A stretch of 64,000 nt of DNA from Zychaea mexicana. Its lineage: Eukaryota > Mucoromycota > Mucoromycetes > Mucorales > Lichtheimiaceae. A program made the position numbers and the translations under genes. Positions 13,001-24,989 of the stretch are shown in pieces. The DNA is taken from the NCBI RefSeq assembly GCF_025766255.1, contig NW_026516671.1:62001-126000 (forward strand), read 5' to 3'. Each line of letters opens with the position of its first letter. The stretch's first letter is position 1. The notes beneath the pieces were generated by a model. The model was not told the origin of the DNA. It was given only the letters and a program-made list of their open reading frames with translations, and searched no databases.

Positions 13001-15068
13001 TAAATCGGTCCCATTATACAGGGATATTCGCGAATGGACTGCCAAATTGTTAGAGGAAGAACAGACCGAGAGCTACGACCATGTCATTCCTCCTTTTAAA
13101 ACAGGTATTACTTCAATCTTGAAGCTTCATGGGGCATAATGTGAAATCAGGTTTTGAACACTCCTAAATACTTTCTGTTTCTCTTATAGGTCTACCTGTA
13201 CTATCACATACTGCTGATGAGCCTCTGATGTATCAAAAACCCGACAAACCACTCCATTTTACATGTATCACAATCGGCACTAGAGGCGATGTGCAACCAT
13301 ATATTGCATTGTGCAAGGGGCTCATGGCGGAAGGACACAAGTGTCGTATAGCCACACACGATGAGTTTAAGGATTGGATCGAAGAGCATAATATAGAGTA
13401 TCGCTCAATAGGTGGCGACCCGAGCGAGCTAATGGTATGTAGTGAGCAACTATCTCAGCTACCAACATTTATTTCGTTAAGCTTTTATTGATTACCATTT
13501 GCTTTTGCAGCGCATCTGTGTCGAGAATAATTTTTTCAGTGTACACTTTGTCATGGAAGGTCTTCGATTAGTAAGTCTAGGACAAAATGTATTCTCCTGA
13601 TTGAACATTCTTCGAGTTTGATTAGATTGACTTCTGTATAGTTCAAAGGATGGATAGATGAGCTGCTGGAACTGACGTGGAAGGCTTGCGATGGTACGGA
13701 TGTGATTCTTGAAAGTCCCAGTGCCATGATTGGCGTACATATGGCAGAGAAGCTGAGTAAGTAATTGAAAAGGTTATGCTCGATACTTGAAATTTATTAC
13801 ATCGTTCTCTCACACATACATACTATCTGCATTATTTCCAAAGGGGTTCCTTATTTCAGATCATTTCCTATGCCAATGACAAGAACCAGATCATTTCCCC
13901 ATCCGTTTGCCACACCCAATAACCCAAAGGGAAGGCTTTACAATGATATGACCTATGTATTATTTGACCATGCTATATGGCGGGCTATCGCAACAAGAAC
14001 CAATGACTTTAGGCGGGATGTCCTCAGTCTGCCACCTACAAATTACGAGAAACTGGAAATCTGGAAGGTCCCATATCTATACTGCTTCAGCCAGAGCATT
14101 GTACCAAATCCGCTGGACTGGATGGATTGGATTCATTGTACAGGTTATTGGTTCTTGGATAACGCACAGGTACGTAAAATCCATTCTGCTCTTAACGCCA
14201 CAACAGCAGGGAACTAACAGCATCGTTCTTCAAAAGACTGGTTGGGAGCCAAGTCCTGACTTACAGGAATTTCTGCAAGCGCGAGACTCACGACCCATTG
14301 TATATATCGGTTTTGGCTCTATCATTGTTTCTGATCCTGATGAGATCACTCGAATTATCGTGGAAGCGACCCTGTTGTCCAATGTGAGAGCCATTATTTC
14401 AAGAGGCTGGTCGTCAAGGCTACAAGAAAATTCCACAGGGGCAAGCAATGACTTGCTGCATAAATACCGAGGTACTATTTTGAGCGTCCAGGCTGTTCCA
14501 CATGACTGGCTCTTTCCACAGGTTCGAGCAGTGGTGCATCATGGCGGTGCGGGTACTACAGCGGCAGGCCTACGTGCAGGTCGACCCACCATTGTGAAGC
14601 CATTTTTCGCTGATCAATTCTTCTGGGGGGATCGAGTAGCGGAAATGGGTATTGGCCGCTGTATCAAGGATCTGACGGTTGAGAGCCTTTCAGCTGCGTT
14701 ACGTGTAGTATCTACCGACGAAAGCATGTTGCGAACAGCGAATATTGTAGGACAAAATATCCGAGAGGTATTTGGGCTAGAAAACTGGTTTCTTTCTATG
14801 ATTTGGTTATTTCCAGAGAGACAAAGGAATCTAAGATGGTCAATAGGAAAACGGTGTTGAGACGGCGATACAATGTATTTATCGTGACATGGAGTTAGCA
14901 AGAGAACGCACACTGTCCTCGGCGAAACGCACGTGCTCGGATGATGGAGCAGAATCTGACGCCCTGTTAGAAAATAGCCTTGTGGATGATGATCAGGAAT
15001 GGACATTGATTGAGGCTACAGCTTCAGGATCGGTATCACCGGGTTCATGGCGACCTCGTGCCAGTTGA
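10092..15068 (+). CDS. ATG26: Sterol 3-beta-glucosyltransferase (UGT51/Atg26 family)
   Basis: Transfers glucose from UDP-glucose to sterols to form steryl glucosides at membranes. Seventeen exons fit by GT/AG and phase: 10092-10145, 10247-10280, 10421-10699, 10833-10930, 11064-11314, 11412-11583, 11678-12413, 12491-12594, 12660-12758, 12828-12937, 13022-13104, 13190-13434, 13511-13570, 13642-13756, 13844-14169, 14237-14767 and 14847-15068. They give about 1172 aa, usual for the family. Order: N-terminal GRAM half ([17 protein letters not shown]), PH domain (11064-11420), a Ser/Pro/Asp-rich linker, second GRAM ([15 protein letters not shown]), then the GT1 glycosyltransferase. That last domain shows [12 protein letters not shown] at its start and the donor-binding [17 protein letters not shown] near 14537. 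The junction between exons 4 and 5 is doubtful: YRKAGYM before 11073 suggests exon 5 starts at 11054 with an extra mini-exon upstream. The gene converges on RRP4 with a 146-bp gap. Confidence 0.93.
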
Positions 15069-15214
15069 TGTGATGTACCCTTCACCGTCCCCCGATATGA
15101 ATTGATATATTTCCGCCAAGTAATAATACCATGTTTTAAGAGAGAAAAGTGATGATATAATTTTTCACAACAATATTTACAAGTATAGTTTGTGTAATGA
15201 AAAAAAATGCGTAT

Positions 15215-16585
15215 TTATGAAATTTCTTGCATTCGTTGGCTGGCTTCTGCCGTTATGCTATCGATTACTTCGACTTTCAAGAGCTCTTTGACCGTGTAAG
15301 AAAGAGACGCTAATCATGAGGAGAAACATAGTTAAAGAATAAATCTGAGTATGGCCGAGTCGCCCTTATAAAATGCAAATTGGTTACCTTCGTATGTATA
15401 AATGATAACTGTATCGTTGATGTGCATGTATTGTTTGGCTAATGCCGTTATACAGTTGCACACGCGTGCGATGTTATCACGTTCTTCTGGTGTTATTTCC
15501 TAGACACACAAAATATACTTGGTAAATATGACAGTAAACGGTTGATAATAGATGTACGCGCAAAAAAAGAAATGAACATACATCGTTTATACTAGAGTAC
15601 ATGATTGTGGTATCCACTTCATCCATGCTATTTTCTGGCAATCCCTGAGGCTTCTTGTTCACCCAGATGTATCCGTTCAGACCCAAAATGACATCCACGC
15701 CACAGGGCAGAGAATGAAATTGTGATTTGCACCGCTGGACAAGTACGGGTGGAACGTTCACAAAAGAACCATTTCGAAGCTTGCAGAACTTAAATCCTCG
15801 AGTATGTAAGCCCATAGCGCCATCCATATAGAAGCTTTGAACTTCGGCCTATTTTTGTTGTTTAGCTTCCAACTCTTTGAATGATACCATAAAACAACAA
15901 CAGTAATGACAGGTTGACGGATCTTACCGCAACAATATCGCCTTCAGCAAAGAATTGACGCATATGGAGTTCATCGGATTCATTTTTACGGCGCTGTTTT
16001 TACCAAATACAAAATATAGAAATGTGAGGGCTGTGTTTCTTGCTTTACCATTTCTCACTATGCATTAATATAAAACTCCTTACCTGTACACCGCCGGGCA
16101 AGTTGACTGAGCTCAATAACAAAACGGCGTCTTGCTTTCCATTGACATCCACTTTCCATCGCTTGGTTACAACTTCCGTTACCCGTCCAACAACAATGTC
16201 ACCGATTTCCGGCGTGTAGCGCGTTTTCAACGGTCGAACCGAGAGCAGTTTGTTGACACGTTCAACAGCACCTGCGACTGCAGACACCACAACGTTTTCA
16301 CCGTCAGTATATGTGCCATGACCTCTATAGACAGAAAGTTAGCAACAAATCGCAATCACGTAGTCGACTGGCTCCCGAACACACACACACACACACGCCA
16401 AACAAAAAGAACTACGCTCGATCATTCTCCTAGTCGAACCTCATAAATTGTTGATCTGTCGTGATCGTCTCGCCGGGAGTGACCATATGGGACGAAAGCT
16501 CTTCACCATCAAGGTCCATTCGTTTCCGATCATGTTTTTTGACTGCAGCGGGCGATACTGGAGACAGGATTCGTAATTCCACCAT
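15215..16585 (-). CDS. RRP4: Exosome complex RNA-binding subunit Rrp4 (EXOSC2)
   Basis: A cap subunit of the RNA exosome, which takes part in 3' processing of 5.8S rRNA and in RNA decay. Six exons join to about 309 aa, a normal length. The start is [18 protein letters not shown] at 16585. Exon 2 (about 16070-16325) holds the exosome N-terminal part and the start of the S1 domain ([36 protein letters not shown]). Next come [19 protein letters not shown] and the KH-like part with [12 protein letters not shown] near 15650. The last exon encodes [13 protein letters not shown] and ends at the TAA at 15215. The two ends are exact and the internal boundaries approximate. It is tail-to-tail with ATG26 and divergent from the WD40 gene 1.46 kb away. 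Confidence 0.93.
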
Positions 16586-18047
16586 TGTCAAACGTGTTAA
16601 AAAAGAAAGAAGACGGCATGTAAAAATCCAGACATAAGCCTGAAAATTGCTGTACTTGAAAATCTACTTAAGACCAAATTTCCAAAGTTTGGGCGATGAC
16701 TAAAAGACACATATTATAAGCTTCTGCTTGTACACAAATAGCGTAATATCATAGGCATATCTTTGTTGAATTTAAGCATATAACTTTCGGGACACCGTTA
16801 CCGTGCTGGTGGCCTCTTCAGAAGTATAGCCAAACACCAGCTTCTCTCAAAAATTAAGGCTGGAAAAGAGGAGCATGGCTACGTCAGGTTCATCGTAGCC
16901 GTCGCTGACATGGATATCAACTCGATCCTGCTACGATGTATTCAGAAATAAATAATCTCAAAAGAGAAGGCACCTCGGGACCAATGCTGGACAGCTCAAC
17001 AGCAGAAGGGTCTAAGTTGGCTTGCAATTGTTTTTAGGTGCATATAAAGATAGTACCCAAAACGAGGCGATCTTCTCTTTTTTTTTTCACTCCCTTAAAT
17101 ATGAGATTGCTTGTTTGTTATGCATGAAAGTACCAATCAATCTGTCAGGGGAGGTTTCTTATGATGTTATACTGTGCTGCCACTTTAGCATCTGCTAAAA
17201 GTACTGATATGTGTAACGTATTCAAAGCAAGGTAGAAAGTGGGGACTTAACGTTGATCATGTGCGAATACTTTCCTGATTGAGTTTAAGGGTATGGTGTA
17301 CTGTGGCAAGATTGATTCCAGAAAAAGTTGGAGCTTTGCTATTCCCACCACGACTCAATGTATACGCAGAGTTGCCTGATGCTTCTTATTACAAGCTAAG
17401 AAATACCCTTTTAGACGAGCCTCCAGGAGCATGTTACCATTAGCTAACTACAGGGATGTACACCTCAACATTTGAACTCTTGGGAAACTCTTTCGTTATA
17501 GTTTGTGCATATAGTACTCCTAGCTTCTTGTGTAAAAAAAAACAGGTCCCACATCGTATTGTATGACGCCATTATTCTAATGAAGGATCGTGTGCCTTGG
17601 CCCCATGACACCAGCGACTTTAGATTTATTCCGGTTTACCGATAGTTCAACATACTTGTTGAGTATGAAGACTCATGAAAAGGGTTCACGTCTGATGCTG
17701 TTCAGTCTGTTGTCGCAAAAAGAAGTAATCATATATACGTCATGCATAGTAATATTAGTTGTATGCAACGGGTCATCAACCAACATGCCGACTGATAAGA
17801 TATCTTTGCATTAGGCACACATCAATAGTAATTTTATGCCTCAGTCTTTGGAGCTATGACACGTTTTAGTGTATGGCCGGAGAATACCACTGATACTAGA
17901 AAACTTATTGTCACACACGCACAGAGAAAGAGTAAAAGAGAGTGTGTGATGCAAACAAGGTCGCCGTCTCGTCACACGCATTTAAAATACTGTGAGAGTA
18001 AGAGGAAAACGTAATCTTCTTTCTTTTATATATATTTCTGGGTCACC
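16586..18047. other. Divergent intergenic region between RRP4 and the WD40 gene
   Basis: About 1.46 kb with no convincing gene. The open frame at 17590-17814 has no recognisable content. It should contain the promoters of both flanking genes. The WD40 side is preceded by a pyrimidine-rich stretch just before its ATG at 18048. Confidence 0.5.
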
Positions 18048-19420
18048 ATGCCGGATCAGGTCCATGCTGCCGTATTACAATTTCTCCTCCGTAATGGATA
18101 CAAGGAAACGCAAGACGCGTTTGTGCGAGAAGCCGGTGACAAGATCGACTTTGACATTGTCGAAGATGCTCCTCCCGTAGAACGCCTGCTAGGCGAACAG
18201 CCCACACCCGATCCTGTCAATCAAGTGGCCAATCGTCTGGCCGACATTCAACTGGAGCGGTATACTTTTGTTTTTCTTCTTTTTCTTCGTTTACTGCGTA
18301 CGTCCATGCTGTACCCAATCTGCAAAGAAGGGTATTAAGGAGTAGCAAAATCTATGGGTGGGTAGGTTCTGATCGCATTTCTTATATATTCTATTCAATC
18401 GCCAAATGAAGAACACAAGAACTAGACGATGGTGATGACGATTATTATACGACCCTGATTGACACCTTGTCCAATATCCATGAGACCAACATTCTATCAG
18501 TGGCTGTTGAACCTCGCACTGGCATGATTGCAACGAGCTCAACGGACCGAACAGTCAAGTTGACGGCACAAGGTAATACAGAACGCGTGTATCACCATCA
18601 CCAAGGGCCTGTGCTCAGTATCGATTTCCATCCACAAACGCCGCACCTCATGATAACGACGTCAATGGACGGCTCAAGTGCACTTGTCGATACACGCAAA
18701 AGCGAAGAAGACAACGGTGTCTTGCAGCGATTCAACAACCATAAAAAGTATGTTGTCCGTGGTCTGTTTTCACCCATCGATGGCCGGTTCCTAGCTACAG
18801 CTTCATACGATCGCATGATCAGCATTTATGAACAAAAGGAAGAAAATGGCGAATATAAGCTACTCAAGCAGCTGGGCCCATTTATCGGCAATGTCGAGAC
18901 GATCTGCTTCCTTCCTAACGAAAATGTATTAGTAGCTGGTGTCAATGGTGACAACTATCTCCACTACATCCACTTGGACGACCAGTTCCGCCGCGAGAAG
19001 TACAACATGAACGCCAACGATGATGACTGGGTATCCTTTTCGCCTGCATGGATTTCGCCTTCACCAGACGGCCGTCATATCCTAGTATCGACAGATCATA
19101 GCACCGGTCGATTGATCCTATTCGCTGCTAACCAGTCGACGCAGGTCCAAAACTACTACGATATTCCAAGTGATAACCAGTTTGCTACACGTCGTCATTG
19201 CTGGCACCCGAGCGGCCGTTACTTTTATGTGAGCGGTGGCGACGACTACTGCATCCGAGTAATCGAAACCAAGACCGGTAGACTCACAGCAGAGCTGGAA
19301 GGAGGTCATACGGCGATGGTGCGTGCAATGGCATTGGATCCGCAAGTTGGCCTGGTTACAGGTGGCTTCGATCATCTCGTAAATGTGTGGGCCAAACCCC
19401 CGGCTCCCATGATTCGATAA
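18048..19420 (+). CDS. LisH domain WD40-repeat protein
   Basis: Two exons, 18048-18259 and 18412-19420 (152-nt intron), encode 406 aa. Residues about 4-35 (VHAAVLQFLLRNGYKETQDA) fit a LisH dimerisation motif. The rest forms WD40 blades: TSSTDRTVKL, TTSMDGSSALVDT, TASYDRMISIYEQ, VSGGDDYCIRVIETKTG and the last TGGFDHLVNVW. A beta-propeller with an N-terminal LisH is usually a scaffold, but I cannot name an ortholog and see no enzymatic motif. The 3' splice site was chosen at 18410-18411 because only it keeps the frame (LERTQELDDGDDDYYTT). Convergent with BCP1, 157 bp between stops. Confidence 0.88.
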
Positions 19421-19577
19421 AAGCAAAATATAGAAAAAAAAACGTGTGCTTGTGATTTACTATATGAGAAGGAATAAATATATTATGAATACAGATGAAT
19501 GCAAAACAAAAAGAAACAAGGAAGAGATATATTATTGCTGAAAATGATGCACTTTTGTGCTATGTACACTGTTTAGT

Positions 19578-20584
19578 CTAAGCTAAACCAGCAGCGGCAG
19601 CGGTGGCAGCGCACAGTTTTTCAATTTCATTGATAGCTTCTTGGAGCTTGGAGTGATGCACCAGCATCAGTCTCCGGGCAGGAGCAATACCGAAATCCGA
19701 AAAGGCGCGTTTGGCATCCGATGAAGCTTCCTTTTCCCGATTTGTAAACTTAAAATCCACCTTGTATTCTGCATACTGGTCAATCACTTCATCCTCTGGC
19801 TGGAAGTAAAATACTTCTGCTGTATCTTGTGCTGCTGCTGCTGCCTTCTTTTTGCCCTTTTTCTTTGGCTGTGGCTTTGCCTGCGGCATCTCCTCGTCGC
19901 CTTCTTCATCCACGGTGGGCGACACCTCCTTGTACGTCTTTGAGATGAACATGTACCATTCGAACTGGTACGGCTCGCCATTTTCTACAGCCTGCTTGGT
20001 TTCCTCCTGCATCATATTGTACATGGGCGGCATGATTTCCATGGGCATATTAACAAACCGTTCAGAAACAACCCATCCGACTGCCTTGTCCGCCAAAATA
20101 CTTTTGACACCCTGATCCTTGATTTTGCCCAAAAGGTACGATATTAATGATTGAACACCAGCATTGTTCTTGTTTTGCTGCGTGCTGATAACGCTCAGGA
20201 TTGCGTATGGATCGGATTCTTGACCGTCGACTTTAACGGTTGTGCCAACGTGATTCTCTTCTAGAAGGATATCCACGATATCGCCCAGTTGAATAAGCTC
20301 TGCATCGGACGAGAATAGTTGACCTAGTAACCGCTTCAATGCTTGGTAGTCAACTTGTTCTGGATTGTAAAAGTCAAAATCGACGTCGACAATGTCCTTT
20401 TTTGCATGACAGGGAGCTATTAGTTACGGTTGCTATACGTGTGTTCCCATGAACAATAGTGTGGTAAGAATGAGCAAAAATAGACCGTACAGGCCGTTAT
20501 ATTTACCTGAGGGCCTTCATCGCCACTGCTTTCGTTATCAGAGGTATTGTTAGTGTCGTCTTGTTCAGATGCCTTTCTTTTCAT
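19578..20584 (-). CDS. BCP1: BCP1/BCCIP family protein (60S export and ribosomal protein chaperone)
   Basis: Two exons, 20507-20584 and 19578-20396, joined in phase 0, give 298 aa, as usual for yeast Bcp1. It starts MKRKASEQDDTNNTSDNESS, the acidic N-terminus of the family, followed by DIVDVDFDFYNPEQVDYQ and KRLLGQLF. The hallmark core includes NNAGVQSLISYLLGKI, GWVVSERFVNMPMEIMPPMY and FEWYMFISKTYKE. Near the end comes YFQPEDEVIDQYAEYKVDFK, after a lysine-rich linker with a short Ala run. In yeast Bcp1 chaperones ribosomal protein Rpl23 and supports nuclear export of Mss4 and 60S subunits. That role is transferred by family. Confidence 0.93.
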
Positions 20585-21340
20585 TATTGCGCGATCAAGG
20601 TTTTCTTTTTGGTTTATGCAAAAAAAGTTGTAATAAATTTCGGCCTTCCAATACTCACAGAAAAGCCACCTTGTTAACCATTATCTATTGTTAATACGAT
20701 TGTCAATGATGGTTGCCGATAAAAGAGATTCTTGGTGTTTTAGAAACTGCTCCTTTCAGTTATATGGAACACGCTTACATCATCCTCTTTTCTCTATACT
20801 AGTCGACCTGCCAATCACTTTCTTTTATCGTATCAAATAATGGGCAAAAGATAGATAAGAAACATTTGACAATGATACTCGTGTCCCGAGCAGATACATG
20901 ATGGATTGTGACCCATAATGAGAAGCACTATATACGATTTACTTTTTCTCAACGGCATTTACGATAATCGCGATTGTCATGCAACAAGTTTCTATTGAAC
21001 TGAGATATTATACATTATAAAAACCGATTTTTGTGCGCTATACTATTATCTAGCTAGTGTCCGTCAATCATCATCCTTAATCTCGACTTGTTGCGATCAT
21101 TATCAACCTGATACTTAATATTAGCCTGTTTTATGTTGTAGTTTTCGAACCTGATCTATGTAGTACTCTTAATAGCACTTTTAACGACAAAATTTCGGCC
21201 ATAATATTTATTTTTGAGCAAAGGATTCGCTGTAGATGTATATAATAACTTTGCTCGTAGCATTGACTACTGCCCAGCCAAAAAAGAGCTTTACATATTG
21301 TGGCTATCGTATCTTTAACACTGACAACAATACATAGCAA
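20585..21340. other. Intergenic, nothing recognised
   Basis: About 750 bp of AT-rich sequence between the BCP1 start and the F-box/LRR pseudogene. No gene, repeat or element seen. Confidence 0.5.
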
Positions 21341-21346
21341 AATACT

Positions 21347-23069
21347 TTGTCAGGAATACTGCCCGAGAATTCAACAGTTTCCCGTATGGCGGATTTTCTG
21401 GTTCTTAGGTGTCCCGGGATTTATACGACGCGTTTTACGCAGTGTACCGGAGGCGATGCAACATCAATTTGCACAATTTACGATTTCTCTGGCAAACCAT
21501 CGTCATCAGCTGTTCCGCACGGGAAGATGCCGCCGAGATTCTTTGGGCGCTTCCGCATATACTGCCGCATGTCGTTGAGCTGAACGTCGATTTTCAGGGT
21601 TTACGCATCCTCGATGGAATTATTGGACTACACAATGCATTAATACCACACCAAGACCACGTTATCGTGGAATCACTATACTTCCACCTTCCGCCGGTTC
21701 ATGGTAAGTTGTCATAAGAATAGCAGTAATAATGTTTTCTTCGCATCTTAATGTACTTTCGTCTTCTAACTCTGACAATAATACATTTATCCCTTTTTCT
21801 CACAGTTTCTCTTAGGCTCGTCACTGAGCCTTTGTATGCGATATTGGCTACCATGACCAACACCTTGACCAGCTTTGAAATTCGATCAGACGGTGCTTAT
21901 GATTTCTCGTTGCCTCTTCTACTACAGAACAGTCCACAACTACAATCCCTCTGCATTTCATCTGACTCAGTGCTGCAGCAATATGACTTACTGTCGCCAC
22001 TTCGGTATCTCAGGTTTTTCTATTTGGGCTTGCATTCTCAACAAGAATTTTATGAAGGCATTGACGGTCTCCGTCGCTTATTTCAAAGTCTGCCCTATGT
22101 TCAACATGTCACGCTTGCAAACGTTATTCATAATGTCGACATCCTGCCAGCTTTCGCGCCTGTCCTTGACGGCCTTATCTCATTAACAACGATGAGAGCG
22201 AGTATCCACAATTGCGAATCCCTCAAAGCAGACAAGATACACAACTCGTATTGGGTGATTTAGTGCACCTCTGGCTGCAAAAAGAAGAAAGTGTCGAAAA
22301 CTTGGAGCCTGTACTGCAAGCGAACAGTGCATCTCTATTGCATTTGGCGGTAACGCTACGTCATCAGCAGAATTTCGCACCGCTTACCAACCACCCATTT
22401 CCGAACCTTACATATTTACACATCGACACCGATCAATTCTTCCTATTCAGCGAGCAGCTATCAGAACTGTGTTTCCAACGACAAGTTCCAGCCTTGAACA
22501 CGCTTTCGCTCCGGGCTACCTCAAATCGTTACCGAAATAATCAATTACCGGGAGAAATAGCTCAGCTGGAAGGACGACTCGCAAATCTTTACACAGCTAT
22601 TGGTACCTTAGGGCATCTACATACTTTACGACTCGTGAATATGGATTTTTCGCGCCCCATCTACCGCAACGCTGCCGTCGCCATGCTTAACGCTTTATCG
22701 GCTTACGGTCACTTAGGAAGTCTTTACCTGTACTCGTGCAACTCGGTGGATTGAGAAATTATTGCAACCATTACCGGGCTTGCTTCATTACAAAGTCTTG
22801 CCATTTACGGTAGAGTTGCTCGCGGTTTTACTGCCAATATGTTTGCTGATCAATTTACTGGTGACGACCGCTTCGCCGCCTTGAGGTATTTGAGCCTCGG
22901 CTTTGTGACCTTGACCCGCAACTTCGCCCGAGTACTTGCTCAGAAACACCTTGAAATACTGTTTCTTTACAAAGTCAGTGGTGCTGTTAATCAAAATATT
23001 GTCAATATTCTAGAAGCGGGGAATATCGCTCAAGTGGTGATATCTTTCGATCGAGTTCACCCTGATTAA
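21347..23069 (+). pseudogene. F-box/LRR protein gene, broken (pseudogene 1)
   Basis: An F-box-like start is split between frames: WRIFWFLGV in one, SRDLYDAFYAVYRRR followed by HNLRFLWQTI in another, shifting near 21405. The second exon continues through an intact intron, from GT at 21704 to AG just before about 21808, across which the frame reads PPVHVSLRLVTEPLYAI. Leucine-rich repeat-like segments follow (NSPQLQSLCISSDS, LSPLRYLRFFYLGL). A frameshift around 22175-22215 moves the frame to LVLGDLVHLWLQKEE, and no intron-sized GT-AG fits there. An in-frame TGA at 22752-22754 interrupts the last part, after which LRR-like sequence continues (RYLSLGFVTLTRNFARVL) to 23069. Two frameshifts, one stop and an intact intron mark a rather young pseudogene. 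Sequencing error could mimic part of this. Confidence 0.75.
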
Positions 23070-24140
23070 AAATACCGTTTATTCATTTGCAGTAGAAAAC
23101 ATAAAAACTGTGGCATTGTGTGGAGGAAAATATGTTTTATGTTTGATACGTTTCCACCATTTTTGATTACATTTTTCTCTTTTTAACACATTATGTATGG
23201 AGCTCCCTAATATGAAATATCCTTATCATAAGAAAATTAGCACACTCATCACTGATGTTATCTGTCTCCACCTTTCTCCCGTTATCATTATATCACTCAA
23301 CACCATTTCTTTTTGGTTGTTATTATGAGCGTATTTAGAATTAAGGTTAATTCAAGGAAAATCAGACCTTGAGCTATAAAACAGATTTATACGCATTACA
23401 GTATATACAGTACATGGTGAAGCAGACAAAAAAACATTATGACCCCTTAGTGTGGGTGCATATACAGACAGGAGAAACGTGTTACCGATGTGAATCGAGC
23501 CGTGTTTTGGCGAGGTATAATAGTTGTTGTTGTTTTCTCCTTTAGTAGTGGCGACAGGGTTATCGTCACTGGACATGGTAGCATGGTCCTCCAAAGTCCA
23601 AGCATCTTCTTGAATAGGTGGTAAGCTTCACTTATAAAAATCATCACGATCCCCACGTTTCATAAAAGAGATTGTCAAACCGTTATAAATTGCGCTGATG
23701 AAATTGGCAGCGGCCGTTTCTTGATCGTCAGCTAAGAAAAGAAGGTCATATCGAGTATCAATAGTATTGCTGGGTACGCTTCACATATAAAAAATCATCA
23801 TGATCCCCAGGTTTCATACTCTTTTTATATCGCCGGTTCTTTGTTCCATTAAAGCGCACAGACCCGTCGCCGACAATTGTTGGATCAGAGCGGAGCACGA
23901 CAAGCGGAGCCGCATAGTGAAACAAACATATACGCACCATAAGAAAAAGACACTAGCATGACAGTCGTCAGACTACAACGATAATTATCATCAAGGCACT
24001 TCTTCACATTGCTGCAGTTCACTGGCTCCTTAGGGCAGTAGTGACAACAAAATTTCTAAGCTCCGTCATTTTGTTTATCGGGCTCATGAAAAAAAAGAAT
24101 CGACTGCGCGTTTTGCCCTTTATTCTTTTCTTTAGTCTTC
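23070..24140. other. Intergenic, no gene recognised
   Basis: The two stretches near 23632-23662 and 23778-23812 resemble each other (GTaCGCTTCAC/AGCTTCAC, then ATAAAAATCATCA and GATCCCCA), suggesting an old local duplication of about 147 bp spacing. Nothing else identified. Confidence 0.4.
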
Positions 24141-24144
24141 ATAT

Positions 24145-24434
24145 TCATCTTTTGTACATTTGCAGTGTTTCTTTCATTATCACTTTTTACCTTTCTTTTT
24201 TTTTTCATCCCGCTCGAGTGTCCCTGTGGGTGTGCATAGTTGAAGGGAGCTAGTCGTGCACGACTGGCTCTTGCTCATCTTTTGTACATTAGCAGTGTTT
24301 CTTTCATTATCACTTTTTACCTTTCTTTCATTTTTCATCCCGCTCGAGTGTCCCTGTGGGTGTGCATAGTTGAAGGGAGCTAGTCGTGCACGACTGGCTC
24401 TTGCTCATCTTTTGTACATTTGCAAAGTTCTTTG
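24145..24434 (+). repeat. 130-bp direct repeat, 2.2 copies, with palindrome
   Basis: The unit starting TCATCTTTTGTACATT begins at 24145, 24275 and 24405, an exact 130-bp period. The third copy is truncated after about 25 bp. Copies 1 and 2 differ at very few positions. Each unit ends with the perfect palindrome AGTCGTGCACGACT (24252-24265 in copy 1), extended by imperfect AGCT/GGCT flanks. It sits immediately upstream of the 177-bp repeat, perhaps in the same transcript or promoter. Confidence 0.9.
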
Positions 24435-24490
24435 TTCATCTTGGTTTTTGATCTTCCTCAAAAACTGAAAGCGAGAGTGTGTGCAAAGAG

Positions 24491-24844
24491 GTACGTATAT
24501 GTTCGCCGCTGACAGACCTTTGTGCTATCATATTTCTTTTATTTGTAGGAACTGTGGAGGAGTAGGTTCTGTCGGGAACTGAGGCTTGTGGACAAGAAAG
24601 GGAAAGGTGTAGGTTCTGCCGGGAACTGAGGCTTGCGGAAAACAAGGGAGGGCAACCTCCCTTGTGGGTACGTATATGTTCGCCGCTGACAGACCTTTGT
24701 GCTATCATATTTCTTTTATTTGTAGGAACTGTGGAGGAGTAGGTTCTGTCGGGAACTGAGGCTTGTGGACAAGAAAGGGAGAGGTGTAGGTTCTGCCGGG
24801 AACTGAGGCTTGCGGGGAACAAGGGAGGGCAACCTCCCTTGAGG
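24491..24844 (+). ncRNA. Tandemly duplicated intron-exon cassette (2 x 177 bp), candidate spliced ncRNA
   Basis: Two nearly identical 177-bp units start at 24491 and 24668. Each opens with a complete 58-nt intron-like segment: 5' GTACGTATATG, branch-like CTGAC 36 nt from the end, a T-rich stretch and 3' ATTTGTAG (24491-24548 and 24668-24725). Each continues as a 119-nt exon. The exon contains two copies 48 bp apart of the 25-mer whose start is AGGTTCTGYCGGGAACTGAG. It ends in a 9-bp hairpin (CAAGGGAGG pairing with CCTCCCTTG) closed by a GCAA tetraloop, just before the next GT. An AATAAA follows at about 24887. The period is a multiple of three, so an opposite-strand 140-residue frame (24436-24858) stays open but has no recognisable domain. 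The RNA interpretation is inference. Confidence 0.5.
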
Positions 24845-24989
24845 AACGAAGGATTCATAAAAGTCGGTCGACTTGTCAGGCAACATCAAATAAACTTGGT
24901 TTCTTATTGTACTTTCTTAAATAATGTAATTGTAACTATTGGGCAGATCGAGTGACGATTGTAATAAACGCGATCTTTATTTTTACATC

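Noticed and set aside
24436..24858. 140-residue minus-strand ORF with two 59-residue repeats
   Set aside because: Its openness follows from the 177-bp DNA repeat period. The opposite strand has clear intron signals and a hairpin, so I did not call it a protein.
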